From the NCBI RefSeq assembly GCF_004803915.1, contig NZ_CP039396.1, positions 3,348,001 through 3,412,000 of the forward strand: DNA of 64,000 bases, in the 5' to 3' direction. Positions within the stretch are counted from its first letter, which is position 1. Each line of letters opens with the position of its first letter. The position numbers and the translations under genes are program-made. This document shows positions 33,860 through 43,698 of this stretch, piece after piece. Source of the stretch: Duncaniella dubosii. Lineage in GTDB: Bacteria > Bacteroidota > Bacteroidia > Bacteroidales > Muribaculaceae. The notes beneath the pieces were generated by a model, which was given only the letters and a program-made list of their open reading frames with translations, did not search any database and had not been told where the DNA came from.

Positions 33860-35332
33860 ATGAACCACAGAATCAAATGGCTCAGTAGTATTTGCTATGC
33901 CCCGATGATGCTGGCCCTTGTGACATCGTGCGCTGAAGGTGTCGATGACAACGAGCGTTTCAGTGCCGGAGTAAGCAATGCCCAGTTGGAGTCACCGGAA
34001 CTTGACCCGACTAAATTCAAGACCCAGATCAACTCTGACGGGTCGGAAAGTGTCGAAGTAACATGGCCTGTAGTCTTCGGTGCAGGAGGCTATCTCGCCA
34101 ACGTGCAGGATGTGACAAATCCGGCCAACCCGGTCTACATCATCAAGGACAGTGTGATCGATGGCTGCCGATTCTCATTCCCGCGCTTGGTCGACACCAA
34201 GTATGAAGTGAGTGTCAGCACACTCGGAAACGAGAAGCTTAACAATGCTGCTTCTCTTACTCCCAGCATCGCTGCCTACAGCACATTCCTTCCCGCAACC
34301 ATCATTCCGGAAGGAGTTGAAATTTCTCAGTTCATCGCTGAAAACCTCGTCGAGTCTGCCGAAGAAGTTGCTTTCGAGCTTGAAGCCGGCAAGACATATC
34401 AGCTTTCAGGTGCAGTCGACTTCAATCTTACCCCCGTAACTCTGCGTGGCGACAAATACAACCGTCCCATCGTTGTTATCTCAGGGAAAGAAGGCTACAT
34501 CACAACTCAAGCCGGTCTTAAGCTCAAGAATATCAACTTTGACATGTCAGCTGCCGAAGCACAGAGCTTCATCACTCTAAGCGGAACTCCGAGCGAAAGC
34601 ATCACCACAGAAGCTCTCGGATTCAAGGAACTCGGTGCAAACCAGAACAGCTACGTCATCATGGGACAGGTTTCTGTCGAATCCTGCAACTTCCGCAACA
34701 TGCCGGGCAGCTTTATCTGGGGCAACAAGCAACCCTATAGCCTGAATGACTTCCGCATCACCGACTGCATCGTTCAGCTCAACAACTCTTCGTCAGCAAC
34801 ATTTATCAACTTTGCTGATGCAGGTACAGGGTGTATCAAGAGCCTCACCCTTAAGAACAGCACTTTCTACAACCTTGTAGAAAATAATTCAGCCTACTTC
34901 ATCCGCTACTCACATCCCTCAAACGCTGACCCGCAGAAGATTTTCGGTACAGGTGCCACAGCGCTCCACACCCTCGACCATTGCACGCTTGACCGCACAT
35001 TCTCCGGCAAGGATTTCGCCAACAACATGACGACTGTCGATAGATTCAATGTAGTCATGAAGGGCAACATATTCTATGACGTATTCCGTCTCTACCAGTA
35101 CATCAGAAGCAACAACGTCAAAGTCACTACCGAAAACAACGTCGTATGGGGCAACTTCGCCGGTATTCCTAACAACAACGACCTCAAATATGCCGAAAAC
35201 ATCAATCCGGAATTCGCAGGTCCGACCATTCAGGAGTTTAACCTTGACGAAGCCAAGGGAGGAGTCAACTACCGTCCGCAGAACGCCACATGCGTCGACA
35301 ACAAGATCGGCGACCCCCGCTGGTATGAATAA
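33860..35332 (+). CDS. Surface lipoprotein with DUF4957/DUF5123-like beta-helix
   Basis: 490 residues. A lipobox (LALVTSCAEG) follows the signal sequence. Residues ~45-140 resemble a fibronectin-like domain (EVTWPVVFGAGGYLANV). The remainder is a right-handed beta-helix with repeated strands (VTLRGDKYNRPIVVISG, VSVESCNFRNMPGSF, LTLKNSTFYNLVENN, LDHCTLDRTF) ending GVNYRPQNATCVDNKIGDPRW, the typical close of DUF5123 proteins. It lies 21 bases before susC. Such proteins accompany pectin loci and may bind polysaccharide at the cell surface. Confidence 0.75.
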   Translation: MNHRIKWLSSICYAPMMLALVTSCAEGVDDNERFSAGVSNAQLESPELDPTKFKTQINSDGSESVEVTWPVVFGAGGYLANVQDVTNPANPVYIIKDSVIDGCRFSFPRLVDTKYEVSVSTLGNEKLNNAASLTPSIAAYSTFLPATIIPEGVEISQFIAENLVESAEEVAFELEAGKTYQLSGAVDFNLTPVTLRGDKYNRPIVVISGKEGYITTQAGLKLKNINFDMSAAEAQSFITLSGTPSESITTEALGFKELGANQNSYVIMGQVSVESCNFRNMPGSFIWGNKQPYSLNDFRITDCIVQLNNSSSATFINFADAGTGCIKSLTLKNSTFYNLVENNSAYFIRYSHPSNADPQKIFGTGATALHTLDHCTLDRTFSGKDFANNMTTVDRFNVVMKGNIFYDVFRLYQYIRSNNVKVTTENNVVWGNFAGIPNNNDLKYAENINPEFAGPTIQEFNLDEAKGGVNYRPQNATCVDNKIGDPRWYE

Positions 35333-35353
35333 AAATCTTAAATTACAACATTC

Positions 35354-38300
35354 ATGAAACACTATATAGCAAAAATCAGCCTTGTTCTCCTGGCTATTCT
35401 GCTGACCGTACCGACATTCGCACAGGATGTCCTCTATCAAGGTACAGTCGTTGATTCTCAGGACGAACCTCTGATCGGCGCGACAGTGCGCGTGCCCGAC
35501 ACAAAAATAGTAACGATAACCGATATTGACGGAAATTTCTCAATCAGAGTCCCGAAAGGCAAGAGTGTTGAAATTTCATACATCGGCTATCTCCCTGTAA
35601 CCGTCACAAACTTCAACGAGACCAAAATCGTCCTTAAGGAAGATTCCGAATCGCTCGACGAAGTCGTTGTCGTAGGCTACGGCACTCAGAAGAAAGCCCA
35701 CCTCACAGGTGCGATTTCGACAGTGCCGATGGACGACATCAAGGACCTTGCCGACGGCAATCTCGCCTCTTCTCTCAGCGGTCTTGTCAACGGTCTTAGC
35801 GTAGTCGGCGGCGATTCGCGTCCCGGCGACCCCGCTTCTGTCTACGTGCGTGGTGTCCGCAGCCTCGGCGATGTCGGCTCTACAGTTCAGCAGCCCCTCT
35901 TCGTTATCGACGGAGTAGTCTATAACAACGATGTCAAGGTCGGCAACATCACCACCAATCCCGGTGCCGACGCCTTCAACAACCTTGACCCCAACGACGT
36001 TGAGAGCATCACCGTCCTCAAGGACGCATCGGCGGCTGTCTACGGTTCGCGTGCGGCAAACGGCGTTATCCTCGTGACCACCAAGAAAGGCAAGCTTGGC
36101 GAACCCGTCATCAGCTACAGCGGCACATTCGGTTTCACCGACGCTGTTTCAAACCCCAAGATGCTCAGTGCATACGACTATGGCCGTCTCTACAATGCCG
36201 TTGCAGCAGCCGACCCCACCAACACAACTCTCAACCGTCTCAACGACCTCTTTCAGGCCGACGAACTTCAGGCAATGCGCCGTCTCAACTACGACCTGCT
36301 CGACGACTACTGGAAGACAGGTTTCACAATGAAACACAATGTAGGCATCAGTGGTGCTACCGAAAAAGCCAACTACTATGCAAGCATCGGCTACTACGAT
36401 CAGGACGGCAACCTCGGCAAGCTCGAATATAACCGCTGGAACTACCGTGCAGGTGTCGACCTTACACTCAAGAAGTGGGTAAAGGCAAGTGTCCAGATTT
36501 CAGGTGACTACGGCGACAAGAACAATCCTCTTGTGAAAGTAGGCGGAACAAACGCTGAAAAACAGTACAATCTGCTTCTCACTCATCCCCGCTACATCCC
36601 CGAATATGTCAACGGACATCCAATGGCTGTTTATGGTCCGACAAACACACGTGTAAACGCCGATCAGGACTACTCTTTCTCTGTTCTTCAGAACTCAGGC
36701 GACTACAGCAAGAACAAGACTTCGAATCTCCAGATCAACACAGGTCTCGAACTCGACTTCGGATTCGTCCCCGCTCTCAAAGGTCTTAAGGCCCGTTTCA
36801 ACTATGCCAAGAGCATCAACACATCAAAGACCAACCAGTTCGGTTCTGCATATAACATCTATTATATGAGCGAACGCGCCGGTTCAGGCTCACACCTCTA
36901 CACCCCAATCGCCGGTGAAGAGGCAGCCTACGAAGCTCTCATGACTCCGGGCAACTTCCTCCTCGGCAACAACGGTGTGCCTGTGGCCAACGGCCCCGAA
37001 GGAGGCTTCCTCAACCGCACAATGGACCGCTCTGACAGCTATCAGATGAACTTCACCGTCAACTACAACCGTGATTTCGGCCCCCACTCTGTCGGCGCAC
37101 TCTTCTCGATCGAAAAGAGCGAGTTTGAGAACGAATATCTCGAAGGTCAGGTGACCTATCCCTACGAATTCGGAACAGGCCAGTCAAACTCTGTCGGCAA
37201 GGACTCTCAGGCCACCACAGTCTTCACCCGTTCGGAAGCCGGCAGCCTCTCATACATCTTCCGTGCAAACTACGCCTACAGCAACAAGTATCTCTTCGAA
37301 GCGCTCCTCCGCATCGACTCGTCGACCAAGTTCGCTCCCGAGAACTACTGGGGCACATTCCCCTCTGTTTCGCTCGGCTGGGTCATCTCTGAAGAAGATT
37401 TCTTCAAGGACATCACTTGGATTGACTTCCTCAAAATCCGCGCCTCATACGGTCTTACCGGCCGCGACAACACCCTCGCATGGCAGTGGCTTCAGACCTA
37501 CGGCACCGACAAGGACAAAGGTCCGGTATTCGGCACAGGTAACGATAACCAATCAGGCAGCCACATTTCAATGAACGACAAATCGTCTGTCAACCGCAAC
37601 GCACACTGGGACAAGAGCCACAAGTTCAATGCAGGTATCGACATGAACGTTATCCACAGCCACCTCAACCTTGCTATTGACGGCTACTACACATGGGACC
37701 GTGAAATGCTCATGCCTTTCAAAGCCTCTGTCCCCGGAACTATCGGCATACAATCTGCCCCGATGAACTACGGTAAGATGAACCAGTATGGCGTTGAACT
37801 TTCTGTCAACTGGCGCAGCAACATCGGCAAGGACTTCCGCTACAAAATCGGACTCAACACCGGTCTTTCCGACAACAAGGTGCTTCTCATGGACTGGGAA
37901 ACCAACTACATCTACCGTCAAATCACACACGGCCACCGCTCCGACATGGGCACATGGGGAATGCAGTGTCTCGGTATGTTCCGCAGCTTCCAGGACATCG
38001 ACGAATACTTCGCCAAGTATAACATCACCTCTTACATGGGCATGACAAAAGACCAAGTTCGTCCCGGTATGCTTATCTATAAGGATGTCCGCGGTCCTCA
38101 GCAGCCCGACGGCACTTATGCAGCTCCCGACGGCATCGTCGACCGCGACAATGACCAAGTCCAGCTCTCAAGCCGTTCGAATCCCTACGGCATGACACTC
38201 AACCTCAACGCTGAGTATAAGAACTTCTCAATCACCGCTCAGCTCAGCGGCCAGTGGGGAGGATACACCACAGTTCCTTCTGCCGCTCTCAAGCCCGGCG

Positions 38301-38698
38301 ACTCGATCGAGTATACCAACATGCCTTCGTTCTGGAATCCTGACAATATGTTTGTCTACAACGACATCTATGATGCCCAGAACCGTCTGCTCCTTGAATC
38401 GAACCGCGACGCTTACTATCCGAACCTCGCTTATTCAAGCGTCAACAGCGTTAGCTCGACATTCTGGCGCGTAAGCGCGGCATCGGTCCGTCTGACCCGT
38501 CTGACCCTCGCCTACTCTATTCCTTCGAAATTCACAAAGATGGTAGGCATCAACTCGGCACGCTTCAACGTCACCGGCCAGAACCTTCTTAACTTCCTCA
38601 ATCCTTATCCCGAAAACTTCATGAGCCCGATGGCAGGCAACTACGGCAGCTACCCCAACCTCCGCAGATTCACCGTCGGTGTCAACCTCTCATTCTAA
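35354..38698 (+). CDS. susC: SusC/RagA TonB-linked outer-membrane transporter
   Basis: 1114 residues. Signal peptide (AILLTVPTFAQ), carboxypeptidase-like domain (GTVVDSQDEPLIGATVRVP), TonB box region (SLDEVVVVGYGTQKKAHLTGA), plug (PLFVIDGVVYNND, VESITVLKDASAAVYGSRAANGVILVTTKKG), then the barrel, ending RRFTVGVNLSF. It imports large oligosaccharides with energy from TonB. SusD follows 12 bases later. GC content is high and typical of strongly expressed PUL genes. Substrate is inferred as pectic oligosaccharide from the lyase downstream. Confidence 0.95.
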   Translation: MKHYIAKISLVLLAILLTVPTFAQDVLYQGTVVDSQDEPLIGATVRVPDTKIVTITDIDGNFSIRVPKGKSVEISYIGYLPVTVTNFNETKIVLKEDSESLDEVVVVGYGTQKKAHLTGAISTVPMDDIKDLADGNLASSLSGLVNGLSVVGGDSRPGDPASVYVRGVRSLGDVGSTVQQPLFVIDGVVYNNDVKVGNITTNPGADAFNNLDPNDVESITVLKDASAAVYGSRAANGVILVTTKKGKLGEPVISYSGTFGFTDAVSNPKMLSAYDYGRLYNAVAAADPTNTTLNRLNDLFQADELQAMRRLNYDLLDDYWKTGFTMKHNVGISGATEKANYYASIGYYDQDGNLGKLEYNRWNYRAGVDLTLKKWVKASVQISGDYGDKNNPLVKVGGTNAEKQYNLLLTHPRYIPEYVNGHPMAVYGPTNTRVNADQDYSFSVLQNSGDYSKNKTSNLQINTGLELDFGFVPALKGLKARFNYAKSINTSKTNQFGSAYNIYYMSERAGSGSHLYTPIAGEEAAYEALMTPGNFLLGNNGVPVANGPEGGFLNRTMDRSDSYQMNFTVNYNRDFGPHSVGALFSIEKSEFENEYLEGQVTYPYEFGTGQSNSVGKDSQATTVFTRSEAGSLSYIFRANYAYSNKYLFEALLRIDSSTKFAPENYWGTFPSVSLGWVISEEDFFKDITWIDFLKIRASYGLTGRDNTLAWQWLQTYGTDKDKGPVFGTGNDNQSGSHISMNDKSSVNRNAHWDKSHKFNAGIDMNVIHSHLNLAIDGYYTWDREMLMPFKASVPGTIGIQSAPMNYGKMNQYGVELSVNWRSNIGKDFRYKIGLNTGLSDNKVLLMDWETNYIYRQITHGHRSDMGTWGMQCLGMFRSFQDIDEYFAKYNITSYMGMTKDQVRPGMLIYKDVRGPQQPDGTYAAPDGIVDRDNDQVQLSSRSNPYGMTLNLNAEYKNFSITAQLSGQWGGYTTVPSAALKPGDSIEYTNMPSFWNPDNMFVYNDIYDAQNRLLLESNRDAYYPNLAYSSVNSVSSTFWRVSAASVRLTRLTLAYSIPSKFTKMVGINSARFNVTGQNLLNFLNPYPENFMSPMAGNYGSYPNLRRFTVGVNLSF

Positions 38699-38710
38699 TA
38701 ACCACACAAG

Positions 38711-40921
38711 ATGAAATTCAAGACATATTCAATAGCTGCAATGGCTTGTCTGGCTCTTTCGTCATGTTCCGACGACTTCCTCAAGGACATGAAGAACTAT
38801 GAATCGACAACCCCCGAAGCATACAATTATTATTCAGGAGCCCTCGGCCGTCTCGCCGATGTCTATGCCCTCGCCCTCCCCTACGGCAACAGCAGCAGTG
38901 TTCCCATATGGCAAGTACCGAGCAACGGACGCGCAGACGACGAATCTAAATCGACTGAGGAATACAGCGGTTTCGGTTGCTACGTCAACGGAGAGATAAC
39001 ACTGTCGTCAACATCGCAGACCAACTCAGTCCCCGACTATTTCCAAGGACAGGCACGCAAGGTGCGCAACTCCACATGGGGCCGCATCCGCAACGTCAAC
39101 GATGTAATCGCCGGAATCTCCGGAAGCACTCTGACAGAAGAGCAGAAAAACGAGCTTCTCGGTCAGGCTTACTTCCTCCGCGCTTGGTGCTACTACCTCA
39201 TGTTCAAGTGGTATGGCGGTGTGCCCATCATCACTGAAGTGCAGAATCCCGTTCCCGGCAAGAGCACAGCCCGCTCGACCACCAGAGAGACCTTCGATTT
39301 CATCTGCGAAGACCTTGACCACGCTGCCGAACTCCTCGCCCCCTTCACTGCAAACGGCGGCTGGACATCGACCGACTACGGACGCGCTACAACAGCGGCC
39401 GCCCTCGCACTCAAGGGCCGCATGATGGTGCTATACGCAAGCCCCCTCTTCAACCGCGCCAACGACAAGTCGCGCTGGGAGGCTGCCTACAAGTTCTTTC
39501 AGGAAGCAATCCCTGAAATCAACAAGTGTGGCAACCACCTCGCATATGAAGGCAATCCCGGTGAGAACGCATCAAACTGGGCCAAGATGTTTATCGAAGA
39601 CGGTATCAACCCTGAGGCAATCTACGTGGCTCTCTACAATCAGATTGCAACAGGCGGTACTCCCGACTATTCCAAGAACAATGACTGGGAACAGGGCATA
39701 CGTCCCTCCAACACTCTCGGCAGCGGCGGCAAAGTCCCCTCGGCGGCTATAATCGACCTCTTCCCGATGAAAGACGGCAAGCGTCCTTCAAGCTACAACA
39801 GCTACACTGTTCTCAGCCCGTCAGCCATCGAGTATAACCCCGATCTGCCATTCCTTGACCGCGATCCGCGTTTCTACCGCACCTTCGCCTTCCCCGGTGT
39901 ATGCTGGGCGTTCAACGGTAACCCGATGAATGATGAGAACCATAATGCTTACAACGGCCCGGACTATCAGCTCTGGAACTACGTGTGGTATTCTGATGCT
40001 TCAGACCGTGGTAATATCGAGAGCGGCAACACATACGGCCCTGACGGACTTATGGGCAATGTCAAGGGAATGTATGTCCGCAAGCGTACCGACGACCTCC
40101 ATGTCAACACCTCGGCCCGCTATGCCTACACTCAGGGCACAGGCTTCAAGTACTCGGCAGCTCCCTACATGGAAATCCGCTATACCGAAGTGCTCCTCAA
40201 CTATGCCGAGGCAGCCTGCCAGTCAGGCCACAGTGACGTAGCCGTCGATCAACTCAAGCGCATCCGCGGCCGTGTCGGCTACACAGCTGAAAACAACTAC
40301 GGTCTCCAGACCGGTCTTGAAGGTAACGAAGCCGCATGTATGGCAGCCATCCTCTACGAGCGTCAGATCGAGTTTGCTTACGAAGGCAAGCGTTTCGACG
40401 ACCTCCGTCGCTGGATGCTCTTCGACGGTGGCACACAGACCGTCCCCGGAGCACCCTCGACATGGAAACTCACAGGCTGGGGTGGCAACACCTGTCAGTA
40501 TCTCGGCTTCGAGCCACTCAACGGAACCCGCCGCGAAAATATGGAATTCCGTGTACAGGACAAGTATAATGGCGGTCTTGGCGGTGACAAATGGGTCATC
40601 GGTGGCAAGAACCCCGACCCGCTGGCAGACGTAAGCCGTCCGGCAGCTGTCGACTACCGCAACGAGCTTGAGCCTCAGCTCAAGAATCTTGCGGACTTCT
40701 ACACCACTTACCTTGAGCGTGCAGTGAAGAAGGGCGACAACTATAACTCGGCTCACGCGCAGCTATACATGAACTACCAGCCGCAATATTATTTCCCCGG
40801 CTTTGCCTATGGTGTATCTGTCAACAACGAAGGTCTCGAACAGACTATCGGATGGATGGATGCCTCGACAAATGCCACTGGAACATTCGACCCCCTTGCA
40901 GAAACCGTTACTGAAAAGTAA
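38711..40921 (+). CDS. susD: SusD/RagB glycan-binding lipoprotein
   Basis: 736 residues, longer than the usual 500-650. Lipobox CLALSSCSDDFL; TPR-like helices (EEQKNELLGQAYFLRAWCYYLMFKWYGG is the SusD signature region); SusD-like end segment (EVLLNYAEAACQSG, QLKRIRGRVGYT, LYERQIEFAYEGKRFDDLRRW). It caps the SusC pore and binds the incoming glycan. A terminator follows. Confidence 0.95.
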   Translation: MKFKTYSIAAMACLALSSCSDDFLKDMKNYESTTPEAYNYYSGALGRLADVYALALPYGNSSSVPIWQVPSNGRADDESKSTEEYSGFGCYVNGEITLSSTSQTNSVPDYFQGQARKVRNSTWGRIRNVNDVIAGISGSTLTEEQKNELLGQAYFLRAWCYYLMFKWYGGVPIITEVQNPVPGKSTARSTTRETFDFICEDLDHAAELLAPFTANGGWTSTDYGRATTAAALALKGRMMVLYASPLFNRANDKSRWEAAYKFFQEAIPEINKCGNHLAYEGNPGENASNWAKMFIEDGINPEAIYVALYNQIATGGTPDYSKNNDWEQGIRPSNTLGSGGKVPSAAIIDLFPMKDGKRPSSYNSYTVLSPSAIEYNPDLPFLDRDPRFYRTFAFPGVCWAFNGNPMNDENHNAYNGPDYQLWNYVWYSDASDRGNIESGNTYGPDGLMGNVKGMYVRKRTDDLHVNTSARYAYTQGTGFKYSAAPYMEIRYTEVLLNYAEAACQSGHSDVAVDQLKRIRGRVGYTAENNYGLQTGLEGNEAACMAAILYERQIEFAYEGKRFDDLRRWMLFDGGTQTVPGAPSTWKLTGWGGNTCQYLGFEPLNGTRRENMEFRVQDKYNGGLGGDKWVIGGKNPDPLADVSRPAAVDYRNELEPQLKNLADFYTTYLERAVKKGDNYNSAHAQLYMNYQPQYYFPGFAYGVSVNNEGLEQTIGWMDASTNATGTFDPLAETVTEK

Positions 40922-40941
40922 TTACAAAGATTAGATAGATA

Positions 40942-40990
40942 AATCGTGGGGAACGGATGGTGATTTCAACCATATTCCCCACGATTTTTT
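40942..40990 (+). terminator. Terminator after susD
   Basis: AATCGTGGGGAA pairs with TTCCCCACGATT, with an inner ATGGT/ACCAT stem, followed by TTTTTT. Confidence 0.85.
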
Positions 40991-41106
40991 AACAAAGTTT
41001 GGAATTTTCGTCCGTTAAACTTTTTCCCTGCAGGGCAATCTAACAATCTGTATATTAACAATCCGATTTATCACAATTCTAATCTGTTTTAAAATCTGAG
41101 AAATCA

Positions 41107-42843
41107 ATGAACCGTCAACTCACCATGTGGACTGTGGCTGCAATGATGGCAATTCCCTCTGCCATGATGGCACAGTATCCGCAGCTAACACCTGAAGCCA
41201 AGGAGTATTATCAGAAAATGATTACTTCGGCTCGCGAACACGCCGACTCAGCGTGGGCTGTCGCAAAGCCGATTGTCGAAAAGGAAGCCCGCGAAGGCCG
41301 GCCCTATGTGCCTTGGGCGTCACGTCCCGATGATCTGGTGAAAGCTACAATCCCGGCATTCCCCGGAGCGGAAGGCGGAGGCATGTACACTCCCGGTGGA
41401 CGCGGAGGCAAAGTCATCACTGTCACAAATCTCAACGACAGCGGCCCCGGCTCATTCCGTGAGGCTTGTGAAACCGGCGGCGCACGCATCATTGTCTTCA
41501 ATGTGGCAGGTGTCATAAACCTCAAGACTCCACTCTACGTGCGTGCCCCCTATGTCACAATTGCCGGACAGACCGCACCGGGCGATGGTATCTGCATCGC
41601 AGGCGAGTCATTCCAAGTCGACACACATGACGTGATTGTACGTCACATGCGTTTCCGCCGAGGTGACACACGTGTGCATAACCGCGAAGACTCTTTCGGA
41701 GGAAACCCAGTCGGAAATATCATGATCGACCACTGCTCGGCCGAATGGGGTCTTGATGAAAACATTTCGTTCTACCGTCACATGTACGACCCAAGCGAAG
41801 GCCAGTATAAGACAACCGAACTGAAACTCCCCACCGTCAATGTCACCATTCAGAACACTATTTCTGCAAAGGCTCTTGACACCTACAACCACGCTTTCGG
41901 CTCGACACTCGGAGGTGAAAACTGTATGTTTACCCGCAACCTCTGGGCAAGCAACTCTGGCCGTAACCCGTCAATCGGCTGGAACGGTGTGTTTAACTTC
42001 GTAAACAACGTTGTCTATAACTGGGTACACCGTTCATCGGACGGCGGCGACTACACAGCGAAGTTCAACATGATCAACAACTACTACAAACCCGGTCCTG
42101 CGACTCCGAAAGAAGGCAACATCGGTCATCGAATCCTCAAGCCCGAAGCCGGCAGAAGCAAACTTGACCACAAGGTATATGGCCGCGTATATGCCGAAGG
42201 CAACATCATGGAGGGCTATCCCGAAATCTCTGCCGACAACTGGGCAGGAGGTATCCAGATCGAAACTGACCCGAACACAGGAGAATTTACCGATTATATG
42301 CGTGCAAAGACTCCGTTTGAGATGCCTTACGTCCGCGTCACTTCTGCCGAGGATGCCTATGACTTCATACTGAAGAACGTCGGCGCTACAATCCCGACAC
42401 GCGACATCATTGACGAACGCATCATCGAGGAAGTCCGCACAGGTGTCCCCTACTACGACAAGAAACTTGCCAAGAATTACAACGGTGACACTTCGGGACT
42501 CGCTGAAAAATCAAGAGCCGAAGACGGTTCGTTCAAATATCGCCGTCTGCCGAAAGATTCTTATAAAGTTGGTATCATCACCGATCCGATGCAGATGGGC
42601 GGTTATCCGGAATACAAGGGTACTCCATACGTCGATTCCGACAACGACGGCATGCCCGATGAATGGGAAATCGCCAACGGTCTGAATCCCCACGACCCGT
42701 CTGACGCAAACGGCGACATCACCGGCGACGGATATACCAACATCGAGAAGTATATCAATGGTATCAGCACCAAGACATACATCGACTGGAAGGATCTCCG
42801 CAACAACTACGATACCCTTGCAGCCAAAGGCAAACTCATGTAA
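41107..42843 (+). CDS. Pectate lyase-like protein (PL1 type)
   Basis: 578 residues with a signal peptide (WTVAAMMAIPSAMMAQ). The catalytic beta-helix begins at the hallmark FPGAEGGGMYTPGGRGGKV, followed by TNLNDSGPGSFREAC, GVINLKTPLYV, TIAGQTAPGDGICI, VIVRHMRFRRGD and the Asp-containing IMIDHCSAEWGLDENIS, as in PL1 subfamilies of Bacteroidota. The C-terminus has calcium-type repeats (DSDNDGMPDEWEIANGLNP, DANGDITGDGYTNIEKYI). It would cleave polygalacturonate by beta-elimination at the surface or in the periplasm. Confidence 0.85.
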   Translation: MNRQLTMWTVAAMMAIPSAMMAQYPQLTPEAKEYYQKMITSAREHADSAWAVAKPIVEKEAREGRPYVPWASRPDDLVKATIPAFPGAEGGGMYTPGGRGGKVITVTNLNDSGPGSFREACETGGARIIVFNVAGVINLKTPLYVRAPYVTIAGQTAPGDGICIAGESFQVDTHDVIVRHMRFRRGDTRVHNREDSFGGNPVGNIMIDHCSAEWGLDENISFYRHMYDPSEGQYKTTELKLPTVNVTIQNTISAKALDTYNHAFGSTLGGENCMFTRNLWASNSGRNPSIGWNGVFNFVNNVVYNWVHRSSDGGDYTAKFNMINNYYKPGPATPKEGNIGHRILKPEAGRSKLDHKVYGRVYAEGNIMEGYPEISADNWAGGIQIETDPNTGEFTDYMRAKTPFEMPYVRVTSAEDAYDFILKNVGATIPTRDIIDERIIEEVRTGVPYYDKKLAKNYNGDTSGLAEKSRAEDGSFKYRRLPKDSYKVGIITDPMQMGGYPEYKGTPYVDSDNDGMPDEWEIANGLNPHDPSDANGDITGDGYTNIEKYINGISTKTYIDWKDLRNNYDTLAAKGKLM

Positions 42844-42867
42844 TCTGAAAAATCCATCAACGTTATC

Positions 42868-43536
42868 ATGATTTACAAATCCTGTATAATCGGTCTTTTG
42901 CTTTCGGCTGTCGCCTTGCATGCAGAGGCCGTAGAGCTAAACAAGGAAGGCCGTGATCCGGCTTACGTAGAGTCAATCGTCAACCGCTCCAAGAAAATCG
43001 TCGACAAGCTCGGCATTTCCGACCAGAAAAAGGCCGACGATGTGACCACCATCATTGCCAACCGCTATTTCAAGCTCAACGACATCTACACCGCCCGCGA
43101 TGCAAAGGTGAAATCAGCCAAGGAAACCCTCACCGGCGACGCGAAGAACGAAGCTGTCCAAGCCGCACAAAACGAGAAAGACGCCGCCCTCTACCGCAGT
43201 CACTTCGAATTTCCGGCAGACCTTTCGCTCTACCTCACACCCGAACAGATCGATGCCGTGAAAGACGGCATGACCTATGGTGTGGTCAAGGTGACCTACG
43301 ACTCGCATCTCGACATGATTCCGACCCTCACCGACGAGGAGAAGGCTCAGATCATGGCTTGGCTCATCGAGGCACGCGAACTTGCGATGGATGCCGAGAC
43401 TTCAAATAAAAAGCATGAGGTCTTCGGTAAATACAAAGGACGCATAAACAACTATCTCGCCAAGCGCGGATATGATCTCAAAAAGGAACGCGAGGCATGG
43501 TATGAACGTATCAAGGCTCGCGGAGGCACTATCTGA
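42868..43536 (+). CDS. DUF3826 secreted protein
   Basis: 222 residues with a signal peptide (LLLSAVALHAEA). The mature part is helical and charged (RSKKIVDKLGISDQKKADDV, LSLYLTPEQIDAVKDGMTYG, LTDEEKAQIMAWLIEARELAMDA), fitting the DUF3826 family that recurs in pectin loci. Function unknown. It starts 24 bases after the lyase and is probably co-transcribed with it. Confidence 0.8.
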   Translation: MIYKSCIIGLLLSAVALHAEAVELNKEGRDPAYVESIVNRSKKIVDKLGISDQKKADDVTTIIANRYFKLNDIYTARDAKVKSAKETLTGDAKNEAVQAAQNEKDAALYRSHFEFPADLSLYLTPEQIDAVKDGMTYGVVKVTYDSHLDMIPTLTDEEKAQIMAWLIEARELAMDAETSNKKHEVFGKYKGRINNYLAKRGYDLKKEREAWYERIKARGGTI

Positions 43537-43698
43537 TACCTCTTCCGTGAAATGATCGGTGCTGAAATCACGTTGCTGATATACAAGGCGCGTCGGTTTC
43601 AGCACCTGATTATATAATTATTACCCATAATCTGACAGAGTGTCGTTTTTTCAACTGCCTTTATGCTCCTCACGACACTTCGTCAAAACCTTAAAATC